A DNA stretch of 19,028 nt from JANNGZ01 sp031404155 (GCA_031404155.1 JANNGZ010000306.1:1-19028); one strand, 5' to 3'; counted from the first letter of the stretch, positions 5,932 through 13,795 are shown. The notes: generated by a model not told the origin, from the sequence alone. Program-made: numbers and translations.

Positions 5932-6660
5932 GTGAGCTCCCTGCATATCGCCGTCGTCGACGATGAAGTCGACATCACCCGCCTGCTCGCGGCTTACCTG
6001 AAGAACCACGGCTACCGCATCACCGAGTTGCACGACGGCGCGGCGCTGCTGTCGCTGATGCCCGCCGACCCGCCCGACCTGGTGCTGCTGGACATCGGCC
6101 TGCCCGGCGAAGACGGTTTTGCGATCGCCCGCCAGTTGCGCGAGCACTGGCGCTGCGGGCTGCTGATCGTGAGCGGCCGCGGCGACTCGGTGGACAAGGT
6201 GGTCGGCCTCGAAGTCGGCGCCGACGACTATGTGACCAAGCCCTTCGACCTGCGCGAGCTGCTCGCACGCATCAAGGCGGTGGCGCGGCGGCTGGCACCC
6301 GCGGCGGCCGCCGCGCCGGCCCGGCTGCCCGAGCCCGAGCGCACCCGCTGGCGCTTCGACCAGTTCGAACTCGATACCGCCGCGCGCCGCCTTGCGCGCG
6401 AGGGCGGCGCAGAGGTGGCGATCACCACCGGCGAGTTCGACCTGCTGTGCGTGTTGGTGCAGCACGCCGGGCGGGTGCTCTCGCGCGACTTCCTGCTCGA
6501 AGCCACCCGCGGCCGTGAGGCGGGGCCGTTCGACCGTACGGTGGACGTGCAGGTGGGCCGGCTGCGCAAGAAGCTCGAAGTGGACCCGGAAGACCCGCAG
6601 ATCATCAAGTCGGTGCGCGGCGCGGGCTACATCCTGGTGCCGCGGGTGTCCTCGCGCTGA
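5932..6660 (+). CDS. OmpR/PhoB-family two-component response regulator
   Basis: From GTG 5932 the product is 242 residues. The receiver domain (about 4-118) has acidic residues D10/D11, phosphoacceptor D54 in LVLLDIGLPG, S81 at the Thr/Ser switch position and K103 in DDYVTKPF. A linker of Ala/Pro then leads to an OmpR-type winged helix (about 140-238) with the typical GEFDLLCVLVQHAGRVLSRD and TVDVQVGRLRKKLE helices and the closing GAGYILV strand. It binds DNA as a phosphorylated dimer. An upstream in-frame extension to 5794 is Arg/Ala-rich and does not fit the family, so GTG is preferred; no Shine-Dalgarno is seen, but a -10 hexamer ends 6 nt before it. The hybrid kinase gene follows after 40 nt in the same direction and is its probable partner. 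Target genes are not visible from sequence. Confidence 0.9.
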   Translation: MSSLHIAVVDDEVDITRLLAAYLKNHGYRITELHDGAALLSLMPADPPDLVLLDIGLPGEDGFAIARQLREHWRCGLLIVSGRGDSVDKVVGLEVGADDYVTKPFDLRELLARIKAVARRLAPAAAAAPARLPEPERTRWRFDQFELDTAARRLAREGGAEVAITTGEFDLLCVLVQHAGRVLSRDFLLEATRGREAGPFDRTVDVQVGRLRKKLEVDPEDPQIIKSVRGAGYILVPRVSSR

Positions 6661-6700
6661 GCGCGCTGGGGGGATCCCTCAAGCCGAGCGTGGAGAGACA

Positions 6701-8764
6701 ATGAACGAAGCCCCCACGCTGCACGACGCACTCTACCGCTCGATCTTCGCGGCCAACCCCGACGCGCTGCTGCTCGTCGACACCGCCGGCACCATCGTGC
6801 TGGCCAACCCGGCGGCGAGCCGCCTGCTCGGCTACGACGCCGCCGAGCTCAGCGGCATGAACGTCGACGCACTGGTGCCCGACGCGATCCGCCCGCGCCA
6901 TGCCGCCTACCGCAACGCCTATGCGCACAACCCGCGGCCGCGGCCGATGGGCATGGAGATGGCGCTGGTGGCCAAGCGGGGCGACGGCAGCGAGGTGATG
7001 GTCGAAATCGCGCTCAGCCCTTTGCAGGACCAGGGGCTGCCGTATGTGGTGGCCGCGGTGCGCGGCATCGAGGGCTACCCGCGGGTGCAGCAGGCCTTGC
7101 AGCGGGCGCGCTACAGCGACCTGATCGCCAAGATGGGCAGCCTGGCGGTGGACACCCGGGACCCCGAGCTGCTGCTGCGCGAAGTGCCGCAGGCGGCCGC
7201 CGAGGGCTTGCAGGTGGACGCCGCGATGGTCTACCTGCTGGAGCCGAGCCGGCTCGAATTTCGCGTCGTCAGTGGTGTGGGGGTCGACGGCATCCGCGCG
7301 CTCGGCAGCAAGGTGGCCAACCGGCCCGACACGCCGGCGGGGTTTGTGCTCGCTCAAGGCGCACCGGTGACCGTGGCCGACTACCGCGACGAGCGGCGCT
7401 TCGTGGTGCCGCCGGAGTTCCTCGACCGGGGCCTGGTGAGCAGCATGGGCGTGCCGCTGTCCGACCGCGGCCAGACCGTGGGCGTGCTCGGCGTGCATTC
7501 GCGCCGGGCCAGGCGCTTCGACGAGGACGAACTGCGTTTCCTGCAATCGCTGTCCAACCTGCTCGCCACCAGCCTGCAACGCGCGCAGAGCGAGGAGGCG
7601 CTGAACCATGCGCAGCGGCTGGAGAGCGTGGGGCAGCTCACCGGCGGCATCGCACACGACTTCAACAACCTGCTCACCGTGATCCAGGGCAACCTGCAGG
7701 TGCTCGAGGAGCACCCCGCGATCGGCGGCGACGACAACGCGCAGCAGATGCTCGCGTCGGCCGTGCGTGCCAGCCGGCGCGGTGCCGAACTCACCGGCAA
7801 GCTGCTCGCGTTTTCGCGCCGCCAGGTGCTCAGCCCGAGCCGCGTGGACGTGTCGGCGCTGCTGCATTCACTGGCCGGCATGCTGCGGCGTACCCTGGAC
7901 CAGCGCATCCGCATCGAGGTGCAGGCGCCCGCAACCGCGCCTTGCCTGGCCGACCCGGGGCAGCTCGAGGCTTCGCTGCTCAACTTGGCGATCAACTCGC
8001 GCGACGCGATGCCCGCGGGCGGCCTGCTCAACTTCGCTTGCCGGGCCAAGAGCCACCTGCCGCCCGAGGTGGCGGCCGAACTCGGCGTGGCCGCCAACGC
8101 GGCGGGCGCCTACGTCGCGATCGACATCACCGACAACGGGCCGGGCATGTCCGAAGCGGTGCGCGAGCGCGCCTTCGAGCCCTTCTTCACCACCAAGGAA
8201 CTCGGCCGCGGCACCGGCCTGGGCCTGAGCACGGTGTACGGCTTCGTCAAACAGTCCCGCGGCGCGGTGCGCCTGCACACGGCTCCCGGCGCCGGCACCA
8301 CGGTGACCCTGTGGCTGCCAAGCTTCGTCGCGCCGGAGGCCACAAAAACGGGCGGCGGCGAGCCCAGCCTGGCGCTGCCGCCGGGGCTGAGAGTGCTGCT
8401 GGTCGAGGACGAAGCCGAGGTGCGCAGCGTGGTGCGCAGTTTTCTGCGCACGCTTGGCTGCACCGTCACCGAGTTCGGCACCGCCGAGCAGGCGCTGGCC
8501 AGCCTGGCCGAGGCGGCCGACCACGACCTGCTGCTCACCGACATCGCCCTGGGCGCCGGCATGCGCGGCACCGAGCTGGCGCGCCGGGTGCGTGCGCGCC
8601 ACCCCGGCATCGCGCTGCTGATGATGTCGGGCTATTCGTCGGACTTGCTGCGCCGCGAAGACCTCGACCCGCTGACCCCCGACCTGCTGCGCAAGCCCTT
8701 CGACCGCGCGCAATTGGCGCAGGCGGTCGCGCAGGCGTTGGCAGCGCGCGGCGGCGTGGCCTGA
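6701..8764 (+). CDS. Soluble PAS-GAF hybrid histidine kinase with C-terminal receiver
   Basis: This 687-residue protein starts at ATG 6701, after GGAG at 5 nt. Domains in order: a PAS domain (about 8-118) with FAANPDALLLVDTAGTIVLA, a GAF domain (about 138-298), a HisKA-type dimerisation domain with phosphorylated H319 in GGIAHDFNNLLTV, and a HATPase domain (about 415-540) with the N-box around LLNLAINSRDAMP, DNGPGM and GRGTGLGLSTV. A receiver domain (about 560-687) has E/D residues in LLVEDEAEV, D614 in LLLTDIALG and a Lys in LRKPFD. There is no signal peptide or membrane helix, so it senses a cytoplasmic cue, possibly a small molecule or redox state through PAS or GAF; the ligand is unknown. 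It forms an operon with the OmpR-type regulator upstream. With a receiver but no HPt domain here, the extra receiver may act as a phosphate sink or need an HPt protein encoded elsewhere. Confidence 0.9.
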   Translation: MNEAPTLHDALYRSIFAANPDALLLVDTAGTIVLANPAASRLLGYDAAELSGMNVDALVPDAIRPRHAAYRNAYAHNPRPRPMGMEMALVAKRGDGSEVMVEIALSPLQDQGLPYVVAAVRGIEGYPRVQQALQRARYSDLIAKMGSLAVDTRDPELLLREVPQAAAEGLQVDAAMVYLLEPSRLEFRVVSGVGVDGIRALGSKVANRPDTPAGFVLAQGAPVTVADYRDERRFVVPPEFLDRGLVSSMGVPLSDRGQTVGVLGVHSRRARRFDEDELRFLQSLSNLLATSLQRAQSEEALNHAQRLESVGQLTGGIAHDFNNLLTVIQGNLQVLEEHPAIGGDDNAQQMLASAVRASRRGAELTGKLLAFSRRQVLSPSRVDVSALLHSLAGMLRRTLDQRIRIEVQAPATAPCLADPGQLEASLLNLAINSRDAMPAGGLLNFACRAKSHLPPEVAAELGVAANAAGAYVAIDITDNGPGMSEAVRERAFEPFFTTKELGRGTGLGLSTVYGFVKQSRGAVRLHTAPGAGTTVTLWLPSFVAPEATKTGGGEPSLALPPGLRVLLVEDEAEVRSVVRSFLRTLGCTVTEFGTAEQALASLAEAADHDLLLTDIALGAGMRGTELARRVRARHPGIALLMMSGYSSDLLRREDLDPLTPDLLRKPFDRAQLAQAVAQALAARGGVA

Positions 8765-8924
8765 ACTGCGCCTGACCGGCGCGTGCGGGTCGAATCAAGA
8801 GAAGCAGGCGGCTGCAGGATCGCCGCACGTCGCTGTCGCCGCAGGCGGCTTCGCTCAGGCTGCCGGGGTGGTTGTTCGAAGGTTCGCAAGGTGCGCAAAC
8901 GATGGACCGCCGAGGAGGGCGAGC

Positions 8925-8946
8925 GCCCGGGGCTCTGTCCCCGGGC
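8925..8946. terminator. GC stem-loop between convergent genes
   Basis: GCCCGGGG, a CTCTGT loop and CCCCGGGC form a perfect 8-bp stem in the 265-bp gap between the kinase gene (+) and the second FNR-family gene (-). The position suits a bidirectional terminator, but there is no T-tract. The rest of the gap (8765-9029) holds nothing I can identify. Confidence 0.4.
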
Positions 8947-9029
8947 ATGAACGGAGCCGGTCGCCCGCTCTCCGCGGCCCGCGCGGCGTGGGCCCCGATC
9001 GCAGCGTCACGAATGAACGCAAAGCAGTT

Positions 9030-9815
9030 TCAGTGCAGCAGCGCGGCCGGCGCCGCAAGGCTGCGCTGCACGAAGTCGGCGAGGGCGCTCACATCCGGGA
9101 TGCTCACATCGCGTCGGCCCTTTCCGTCGAAGCCGATCACCTTGTCGCGGGCCAGCCGCGAGAGCGCGCGGCTCACGGTTTCCAGCTTCATGCCGAGGTA
9201 GTTGCCGATTTCGGCGCGGCTCATGCGCAGCGTGATCTGGTCGGTGCGCAGCCCGCGCTCGCCGAGCGACTGCGCCCAGTAGCGCAGGAAGTCGGCCACC
9301 CGCGCGTCGGCGGTGAGTGTGCACAGCGACAGCATCGAATCCCGGTCGCGCGAAATTTCGCGGCTCATCGCCGAATGCACCGTGGCCATCAGCGCGGCGT
9401 CGGCGGTGCAGGCGTTGAGCAGCGCGTCGTAGTCGATGCACCAGACCTCGCCGATGTCCATCGCCAGCGCATCGCAGCTGTATTCACCCTCGGCAATGCC
9501 GTCGAAGCCGAGCCAGTCGCCCTTGAAGTGCAGGCCCACCACCTGCTCGCGGCCGTCGGCGGCGAGGGTGACGGTCTTGAAGATGCCGCTGTGGATGACA
9601 AACAGGCATTGCTGGCGCTCGCCCACGCGGTACACCGCGTCGCCTTCGCGCACCGCGCGCCGCGTCACCGGCACCCGCTGCTTGAGCAGTTCGAGCGTGC
9701 GCGCGATGCGCTCGACGATCGCTGGCTTGCCACCCGGCAGGCCCGCGGCGAGCCGGGCCAGGGCTTGGGCGGTGCGGGCGGTGGTGATGGTGGTGACGGC
9801 GGCGGTGTTGAGCAT
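9030..9815 (-). CDS. Crp/Fnr-family regulator without the N-terminal Fe-S cysteines
   Basis: ATG 9815-9813 follows GAGGA at 5 nt and gives 261 residues; an in-frame extension to 9872 has no such site. The layout is an effector beta-roll (about 40-150), a dimerisation helix (VHSAMSREISRDRDSML) and a winged HTH (IGNYLGMKLETVSRALSRL) with E212-x2-S215-R216, the same recognition residues as FNR, so TTGA-type half-sites are expected. It lacks the CxxCx5C cluster at the N-terminus that FNR carries but keeps a Cys (EVWCIDY) at the place of FNR's fourth ligand. It is therefore unlikely to sense oxygen through [4Fe-4S]; a Dnr-like or otherwise diverged sensor is possible. It shares the HTH and the central G-W/L-L-G-x-D-G-I-A motif with the FNR at 2045-2773, so it is a paralogue. 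The gene is divergent from the carbamoyltransferase-like gene, with a TTGAC-N4-GTCAA palindrome between. Confidence 0.9.
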   Translation of the reverse strand: MLNTAAVTTITTARTAQALARLAAGLPGGKPAIVERIARTLELLKQRVPVTRRAVREGDAVYRVGERQQCLFVIHSGIFKTVTLAADGREQVVGLHFKGDWLGFDGIAEGEYSCDALAMDIGEVWCIDYDALLNACTADAALMATVHSAMSREISRDRDSMLSLCTLTADARVADFLRYWAQSLGERGLRTDQITLRMSRAEIGNYLGMKLETVSRALSRLARDKVIGFDGKGRRDVSIPDVSALADFVQRSLAAPAALLH

Positions 9816-9959
9816 GGTGGTCCTCGTTGTTGATCGATGTTTGAGGGCTCCAGCGTAGGAAGCCTCGGCCAACCGCCTGCGACCGGCCCGCCTCGTTGGG
9901 TAACGCTGAGTAAACGAACGGTGACGGTTCGGGTTGGGCCGGTGGTCCGCGCAGGGCGC

Positions 9960-9973
9960 TTGACCGGCGTCAA
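9960..9973. promoter_or_regulatory. FNR/DNR-like palindrome upstream of the carbamoyltransferase-like gene
   Basis: TTGACCGGCGTCAA has perfectly symmetrical TTGAC/GTCAA arms and matches TTGAT-N4-ATCAA at 8 of 10 positions. It is centred at 9966.5. A weak -10-like TAGCCT at 9996-10001 would place transcription start near 10008, putting the box at -41.5 and leaving about 26 nt to ATG 10034. It could be read by the FNR at 2045-2773 or by the adjacent paralogue, both of which have the ETVSR helix. Confidence 0.55.
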
Positions 9974-10033
9974 GCCGCGGTCGCCACCTCGGGCCTAGCC
10001 TGCGCTGACGCCGATGCCGTGCTCCTTGGCCGC

Positions 10034-10798
10034 ATGGCGCCGCGCCAGACCATGCCCTTGAATTCGCTCCAGCCCCGTTGCTACTGGTCCGTCGGCGATT
10101 TGTCGGCGCAGGACACGCTTGCGCTGCTGGCCGGCGCCAAGGCCTTGCAGCAGGCGCGCGGCGGCGCCCGGCCGCTTGCGGGCCGGCATGTGGCGGTGCT
10201 GTCCGACGCCCTTTTCGGCGTATCGGCCGGTATCTTTGCAGCGGCGGCAGCGGCGCTCGGCGCTTCGGTGGTGCACATCCGGCCCCTGGCCGCGCACCTG
10301 GATGAGCGGCATGCGGCGGCTGAGCTGGCGCGCACCCTGGGCCGGCTCTACGCCGCGGTCGAATGCGACGGGCTCGACGAGCCGGCGATGCAGCAGCTGG
10401 CGAGCGCGGCCGGCGTGCCGGTGTTCAACGCGGTGGCCGGCGACATCCACCCCTCGCGGCTGCTCGCTGACCTGCTCACGATGCGCGACCACGCACAGCA
10501 GCCGCTGGCCGAGATGTCCTTGCACGTCGCGGCCGACGCGCGCTCGCCGCTGGCCTTGTGCTGGCGGCAGATCGGCCGCCTCACCGGGGTGCGCGTACTC
10601 GCCGGCCCTCCCGGCCCCAGCGCGCCCGCGCCGACGGCCGATTTCGTCTGCGAGCCACCGCGCTCAGGCAGCGGCTCCGCAGTGCCGGACTTGCTGGCGG
10701 TGGACCACGCCTCCGGCCGGCCGCAGTCGCTGCGCAAGCGGCAAACCGAGAACCACGGCTACATGGTGCAGGCCATGTTGTCGAGTTCGATCAACTGA
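10034..10798 (+). CDS. Ornithine/aspartate carbamoyltransferase-like protein, probably catalytically inactive
   Basis: The 254-residue product aligns by eye with the carbamoyltransferase fold. YWSVGDLSAQDTLALLAGAK matches the N-terminal 'DLS' helix region. PLAGRHVAVL leads into the strand before the substrate loop. VPVFNAVAGDIHPSRLLADLLTM (residues about 129-151) matches the 'VINALTDxxHPTQxLADxLT' region, and NHGYMVQAML near the end resembles the closing helix. The Ser-Thr-Arg-Thr-Arg carbamoyl-phosphate loop is replaced by D58-A-L-F-G-V-S64, HPTQ is HPSR (H139), no HRxxE-type motif is seen, and the second domain is much shorter than in a normal 300-340-residue enzyme. I infer a non-catalytic or re-purposed member. 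The start could also be ATG 10052; neither has a good ribosome-binding site. An FNR-like palindrome lies upstream and the acyl-CoA synthetase/GNAT gene follows on the same strand after 280 nt. Confidence 0.75.
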   Translation: MAPRQTMPLNSLQPRCYWSVGDLSAQDTLALLAGAKALQQARGGARPLAGRHVAVLSDALFGVSAGIFAAAAAALGASVVHIRPLAAHLDERHAAAELARTLGRLYAAVECDGLDEPAMQQLASAAGVPVFNAVAGDIHPSRLLADLLTMRDHAQQPLAEMSLHVAADARSPLALCWRQIGRLTGVRVLAGPPGPSAPAPTADFVCEPPRSGSGSAVPDLLAVDHASGRPQSLRKRQTENHGYMVQAMLSSSIN

Positions 10799-10877
10799 GG
10801 CGCGGCGGGTGGCAGCGCGGGGTCGAACTGCCGGCTGCGAAGGCGCAGGTGCAGGTGCCGGCATGCAGCCGATCGCG

Positions 10878-10947
10878 TGCGGGTGACGTCATGCGGGTGA
10901 CGTCCTGCAGGTGATGGCATGCCGGCGATGGGATGCCGGTGAATGCA
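10878..10947. repeat. Five-unit degenerate 14-bp tandem repeat
   Basis: Units begin at 10878, 10892, 10906, 10920 and 10934. The first two are TGCGGGTGACGTCA and TGCGGGTGACGTCC; the later three drift (TGCAGGTGATGGCA, TGCCGGCGATGGGA, TGCCGGTGAATGCA). The array fills the middle of the 280-bp gap between the carbamoyltransferase-like gene and the acyl-CoA synthetase gene. The first unit contains the palindrome TGACGTCA. It may be a minisatellite or an array of regulator half-sites; nothing else was identified in this gap. Confidence 0.75.
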
Positions 10948-11078
10948 CGCAAGTCGACGGCCTGCGGGTTCCCGGCTACGCTCAAGTGGGTTGGCCAGGC
11001 AGCGCCTGGCAGTCCGTCCGGCAAGGCCGCGTGCTGCGCGCCGAGTACCTCTTCTCCAACTGACCTGAGGAACCACCC

Positions 11079-13754
11079 TTGACGATCCGCAACCTGGACC
11101 GCTTGCTCGCACCGGATTCGGTGGCCGTGTTCGGTGCCTCCCAGCGTGCTGGCAGCGTGGGCGCCACGGTCTGGCGCAACCTGCGCGCGGGTGGCTTCGC
11201 GGGGCCGGTGCACGCGGTCAACCCGAAGCACCGCGAGCTCGACGGCGAACCGGTGTTTGCACGCGCGGCCGACCTGCCGGCGCCGCCGGACCTGGCGGTG
11301 ATCTGCACCCCGCCGGCCACGGTACCGGGCTTGGTCGCCGAACTCGGTGCGCTCGGCACACGCGCGGCGGTGGTGCTCACCGCGGGCTTGAGCGCCAAGC
11401 ACAAACAGGCCGCGCTCGATGCCGCACGGCCGCATGTGCTGCGCCTGCTCGGCCCCAACTGCCTCGGGCTGATGACGCCGCGGCTGGGCCTGAACGCGAG
11501 CTTCGCGCACACCACCGCTTTGGCCGGCGACCTGGCCTTCGTGTCGCAATCCGGCGCGCTGGTGACAGCGATGCTGGACTGGGCCAAGTCGCGGCATATC
11601 GGCTTTTCGCACATGGTGTCGCTGGGTGAACGTGCCGACGTGGACTTCGGCGACCTGCTCGACTACCTGGCCAGCGACGCCGCCACGCGCGCGATCCTGC
11701 TCTACATCGAGTCGATCGAAGCGCCGCGCAAGTTCATGTCGGCGGCACGCGCGGCGGCGCGCAACAAGCCGGTGATCGTGGTCAAGGCCGGGCGCGCGGG
11801 CAACGGCATGAAGGCCGCGGCCTCGCACACCGGCGCGCTGGCCGGCTCGGACATCGTCTTCGACGCTGCGATCCGGCGCGCCGGCATGTTGCGGGTGGAC
11901 ACTTTGCAGGAGCTGTTCATCGCGGCCCAAACGCTCGCGCGCTTCCGCGGCAACCGCAGTGAAGTGCTCACCGTGATGACCAACGGCGGCGGCGGCGGCG
12001 TGATGGCCGCCGACGCCGCGGCGCGTGCCGGCGTGGCGCTGTGGGAGCCTGACGCGGCGATGCTGAAAACGCTCGACGCGCAACTGCCCGCCACCTGGTC
12101 GCGCGGCAACCCGGTCGACCTGATCGGCGACGCACCGGTGGAGCGCTACACCGCCACGCTCTCGGTGCTGCTCGCCGAACCGGCCTGCGGTGCGGTGCTG
12201 TTCCTGCATGCGCCCACCGCGATCGTGTCCAGCGCCGACATCGCGAATGCTTGCGCGCCGATAGCCGCCACCGCGCCCGAGCGGGTGATGGGCTGCTGGC
12301 TCGGCGACGACGCGGTGGCGCAGGCACGCGTGATCTTCCAGCAAGCCGGCATCGCCGACTACGCCACGCCCGAGGAGGCGGTGGGCGCGTTTGCGATGTT
12401 GAACACCTACCGGCGCAACCAGGAGCAGTTGCTGCAAGCGCCCACCGCGAGGCCCGAGCGCAGCGCGGCGGATGTGGCGACGGCGCGTGCTCTGGTGGCC
12501 AGGTCGCTGGCCGAGGGGCGGCCCTGGTTGAGCGAACCCGACGCCAGGGCGGTGCTGCAAGCCTATGGCGTGCCGGTGGCCGGCAGCCGCGCGGTGGCGC
12601 CCACCGAGGAGGCCGCGGCCGCCGCAGCGCGGGAGCTTGGTTTTCCGGTGGTGCTGAAGATCGTTTCGCGCGAGATCACGCACAAGAGCGACGTGGGCGG
12701 CGTGCGCCTGCGCCTGCGCGACGAGGCCGAGCTGCGCGAAGCCGCGCGCACGATGCTGGCGCGGGTGCGCAGCGAGCGCCCGGGTGCCAGCGTCGAGGCC
12801 TTCAGCGTGCACAACATGGTCGAGCGCCCGCAGGCCGAGGAGCTGATCGTCGGCGCCAGCATCGACTCGGTGTTCGGCCCGGTGCTGCTCTTCGGCCAGG
12901 GCGGCGTGGCGGTGGAGGTGGTGGGTGACCGCGCGGTGGCGCTGCCGCCGCTGAACAATGTGCTGGCGCGCGAGCTGATATCGCGCACCCGCGTGTCCAA
13001 GCTGCTCGCCGGCTATCGCGACCGGCCCGCGGCTCAGCTCGACGCGGTGGTGGGCGTACTGACCGCGGTCTCCTGCATGCTCGCCGACTTGCCCGAGCTG
13101 GCCGAGATCGACATCAACCCGCTGCTCGCCGACGAGCGCGGCGTGGTCGCGCTGGACGCGCGCATCCGTGTGGCCGCCGAGCGGCCCGCGGGCCACGAGC
13201 GCTTCGCGATCCGGCCCTACCCGGACGAGTGGGTGAGCACGCTGGACTGGCAGGGGGGCGCGCTCACGCTGCGCCCGATCAAACCCGAAGACGAAGACCA
13301 GCACCGCGAATTCCTCGAGCAGCTCGACCCCGAGGACATCCGCATGCGCATCTTCTACACCCGGCGCGAACTGCCGCGCAGCGAGCTGGCGCGGCTGACG
13401 CAGATCGACTACGCGCGGGAGATGGCCTTCATCGCCGAGCGTGTCGGCGCCGACGGCCGGCGCGAAACCCTCGGCACCTCGCGGGCCGTGAGCAACCCCG
13501 ACGAGACCGAGGCCGAGTTCGCGATCATCGTGCGCTCGGACCTGAAGGGCCTGGGCCTGGGCCGGCTGCTGCTCGACAAGCTGATCGCCTACGCCCGCGG
13601 CCGCGGCCTGGCGCGGCTGGTGGGTGTGGTGCTGAGCGAGAACCAGGGCATGCTGGCGCTGGCCAAACAGCTTGGTTTTGTGGTCGACCATGGCAAGCCG
13701 AGCGAAGGCGGCCTGGTGAACCTGGTGTTGCCGCTGCGCCAGGCCGCGCCTTAG
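11079..13754 (+). CDS. Bifunctional NDP-forming acyl-CoA synthetase-like / GNAT acetyltransferase (PatZ/Pat family)
   Basis: This 891-residue protein starts at TTG 11079 after GAGGA at 7 nt, with the family-typical NLDRLLAPDSVAVFGAS. Domains in order: CoA-binding Rossmann-type domain (about 8-135, with LGPNCLGL near 124-131), ligase-CoA domain (about 150-300), ATP-grasp domain (about 484-710) with KSDVGGVRLRL, and a C-terminal GNAT domain (about 731-890) with LKGLGLGRLLLDKLI for acetyl-CoA binding. Proteins with this order acetylate lysines, classically acetyl-CoA synthetase, and so tune acetate use to acetyl-CoA and energy status. H250 in SHTGALAGSD is at the place of the phospho-histidine of active NDP-forming synthetases. 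Some Pat proteins are described as having a degenerate synthetase half, so ligase activity remains possible here. Usp and OsmC genes follow on the same strand. No FNR box was seen directly upstream, only the 14-bp repeat array. Confidence 0.9.
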   Translation: MTIRNLDRLLAPDSVAVFGASQRAGSVGATVWRNLRAGGFAGPVHAVNPKHRELDGEPVFARAADLPAPPDLAVICTPPATVPGLVAELGALGTRAAVVLTAGLSAKHKQAALDAARPHVLRLLGPNCLGLMTPRLGLNASFAHTTALAGDLAFVSQSGALVTAMLDWAKSRHIGFSHMVSLGERADVDFGDLLDYLASDAATRAILLYIESIEAPRKFMSAARAAARNKPVIVVKAGRAGNGMKAAASHTGALAGSDIVFDAAIRRAGMLRVDTLQELFIAAQTLARFRGNRSEVLTVMTNGGGGGVMAADAAARAGVALWEPDAAMLKTLDAQLPATWSRGNPVDLIGDAPVERYTATLSVLLAEPACGAVLFLHAPTAIVSSADIANACAPIAATAPERVMGCWLGDDAVAQARVIFQQAGIADYATPEEAVGAFAMLNTYRRNQEQLLQAPTARPERSAADVATARALVARSLAEGRPWLSEPDARAVLQAYGVPVAGSRAVAPTEEAAAAAARELGFPVVLKIVSREITHKSDVGGVRLRLRDEAELREAARTMLARVRSERPGASVEAFSVHNMVERPQAEELIVGASIDSVFGPVLLFGQGGVAVEVVGDRAVALPPLNNVLARELISRTRVSKLLAGYRDRPAAQLDAVVGVLTAVSCMLADLPELAEIDINPLLADERGVVALDARIRVAAERPAGHERFAIRPYPDEWVSTLDWQGGALTLRPIKPEDEDQHREFLEQLDPEDIRMRIFYTRRELPRSELARLTQIDYAREMAFIAERVGADGRRETLGTSRAVSNPDETEAEFAIIVRSDLKGLGLGRLLLDKLIAYARGRGLARLVGVVLSENQGMLALAKQLGFVVDHGKPSEGGLVNLVLPLRQAAP

Positions 13755-13795
13755 CGCTGCGCGGCGGCACACCTGGTGGCAGCCGGCGTGACGAG

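Noticed and set aside
4864..6465. 533-codon minus-strand open frame
   Set aside because: It is antisense to the SafE-type and response-regulator genes, is Arg/Gln/Ala-rich and has no family features.
6605..7867. 420-codon minus-strand open frame
   Set aside because: It mirrors the PAS-GAF part of the kinase; the composition is that of antisense codons.
8761..8785. TCGAATCAAG near 8790 as a possible FNR half-site
   Set aside because: No matching left half at the required spacing, and it lies between convergent genes.
9826..9842. TTGATCGATGTTTGA upstream of the second FNR-family gene as an FNR box
   Set aside because: The right arm does not fit ATCAA at N4 spacing, so it is not a credible site.
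10791..13772. 993-codon open frame on the minus strand
   Set aside because: It is antisense to the well-supported acyl-CoA synthetase/GNAT gene and encodes His/Arg/Gln-rich text with no motif; long antisense frames are expected in DNA this GC-rich.
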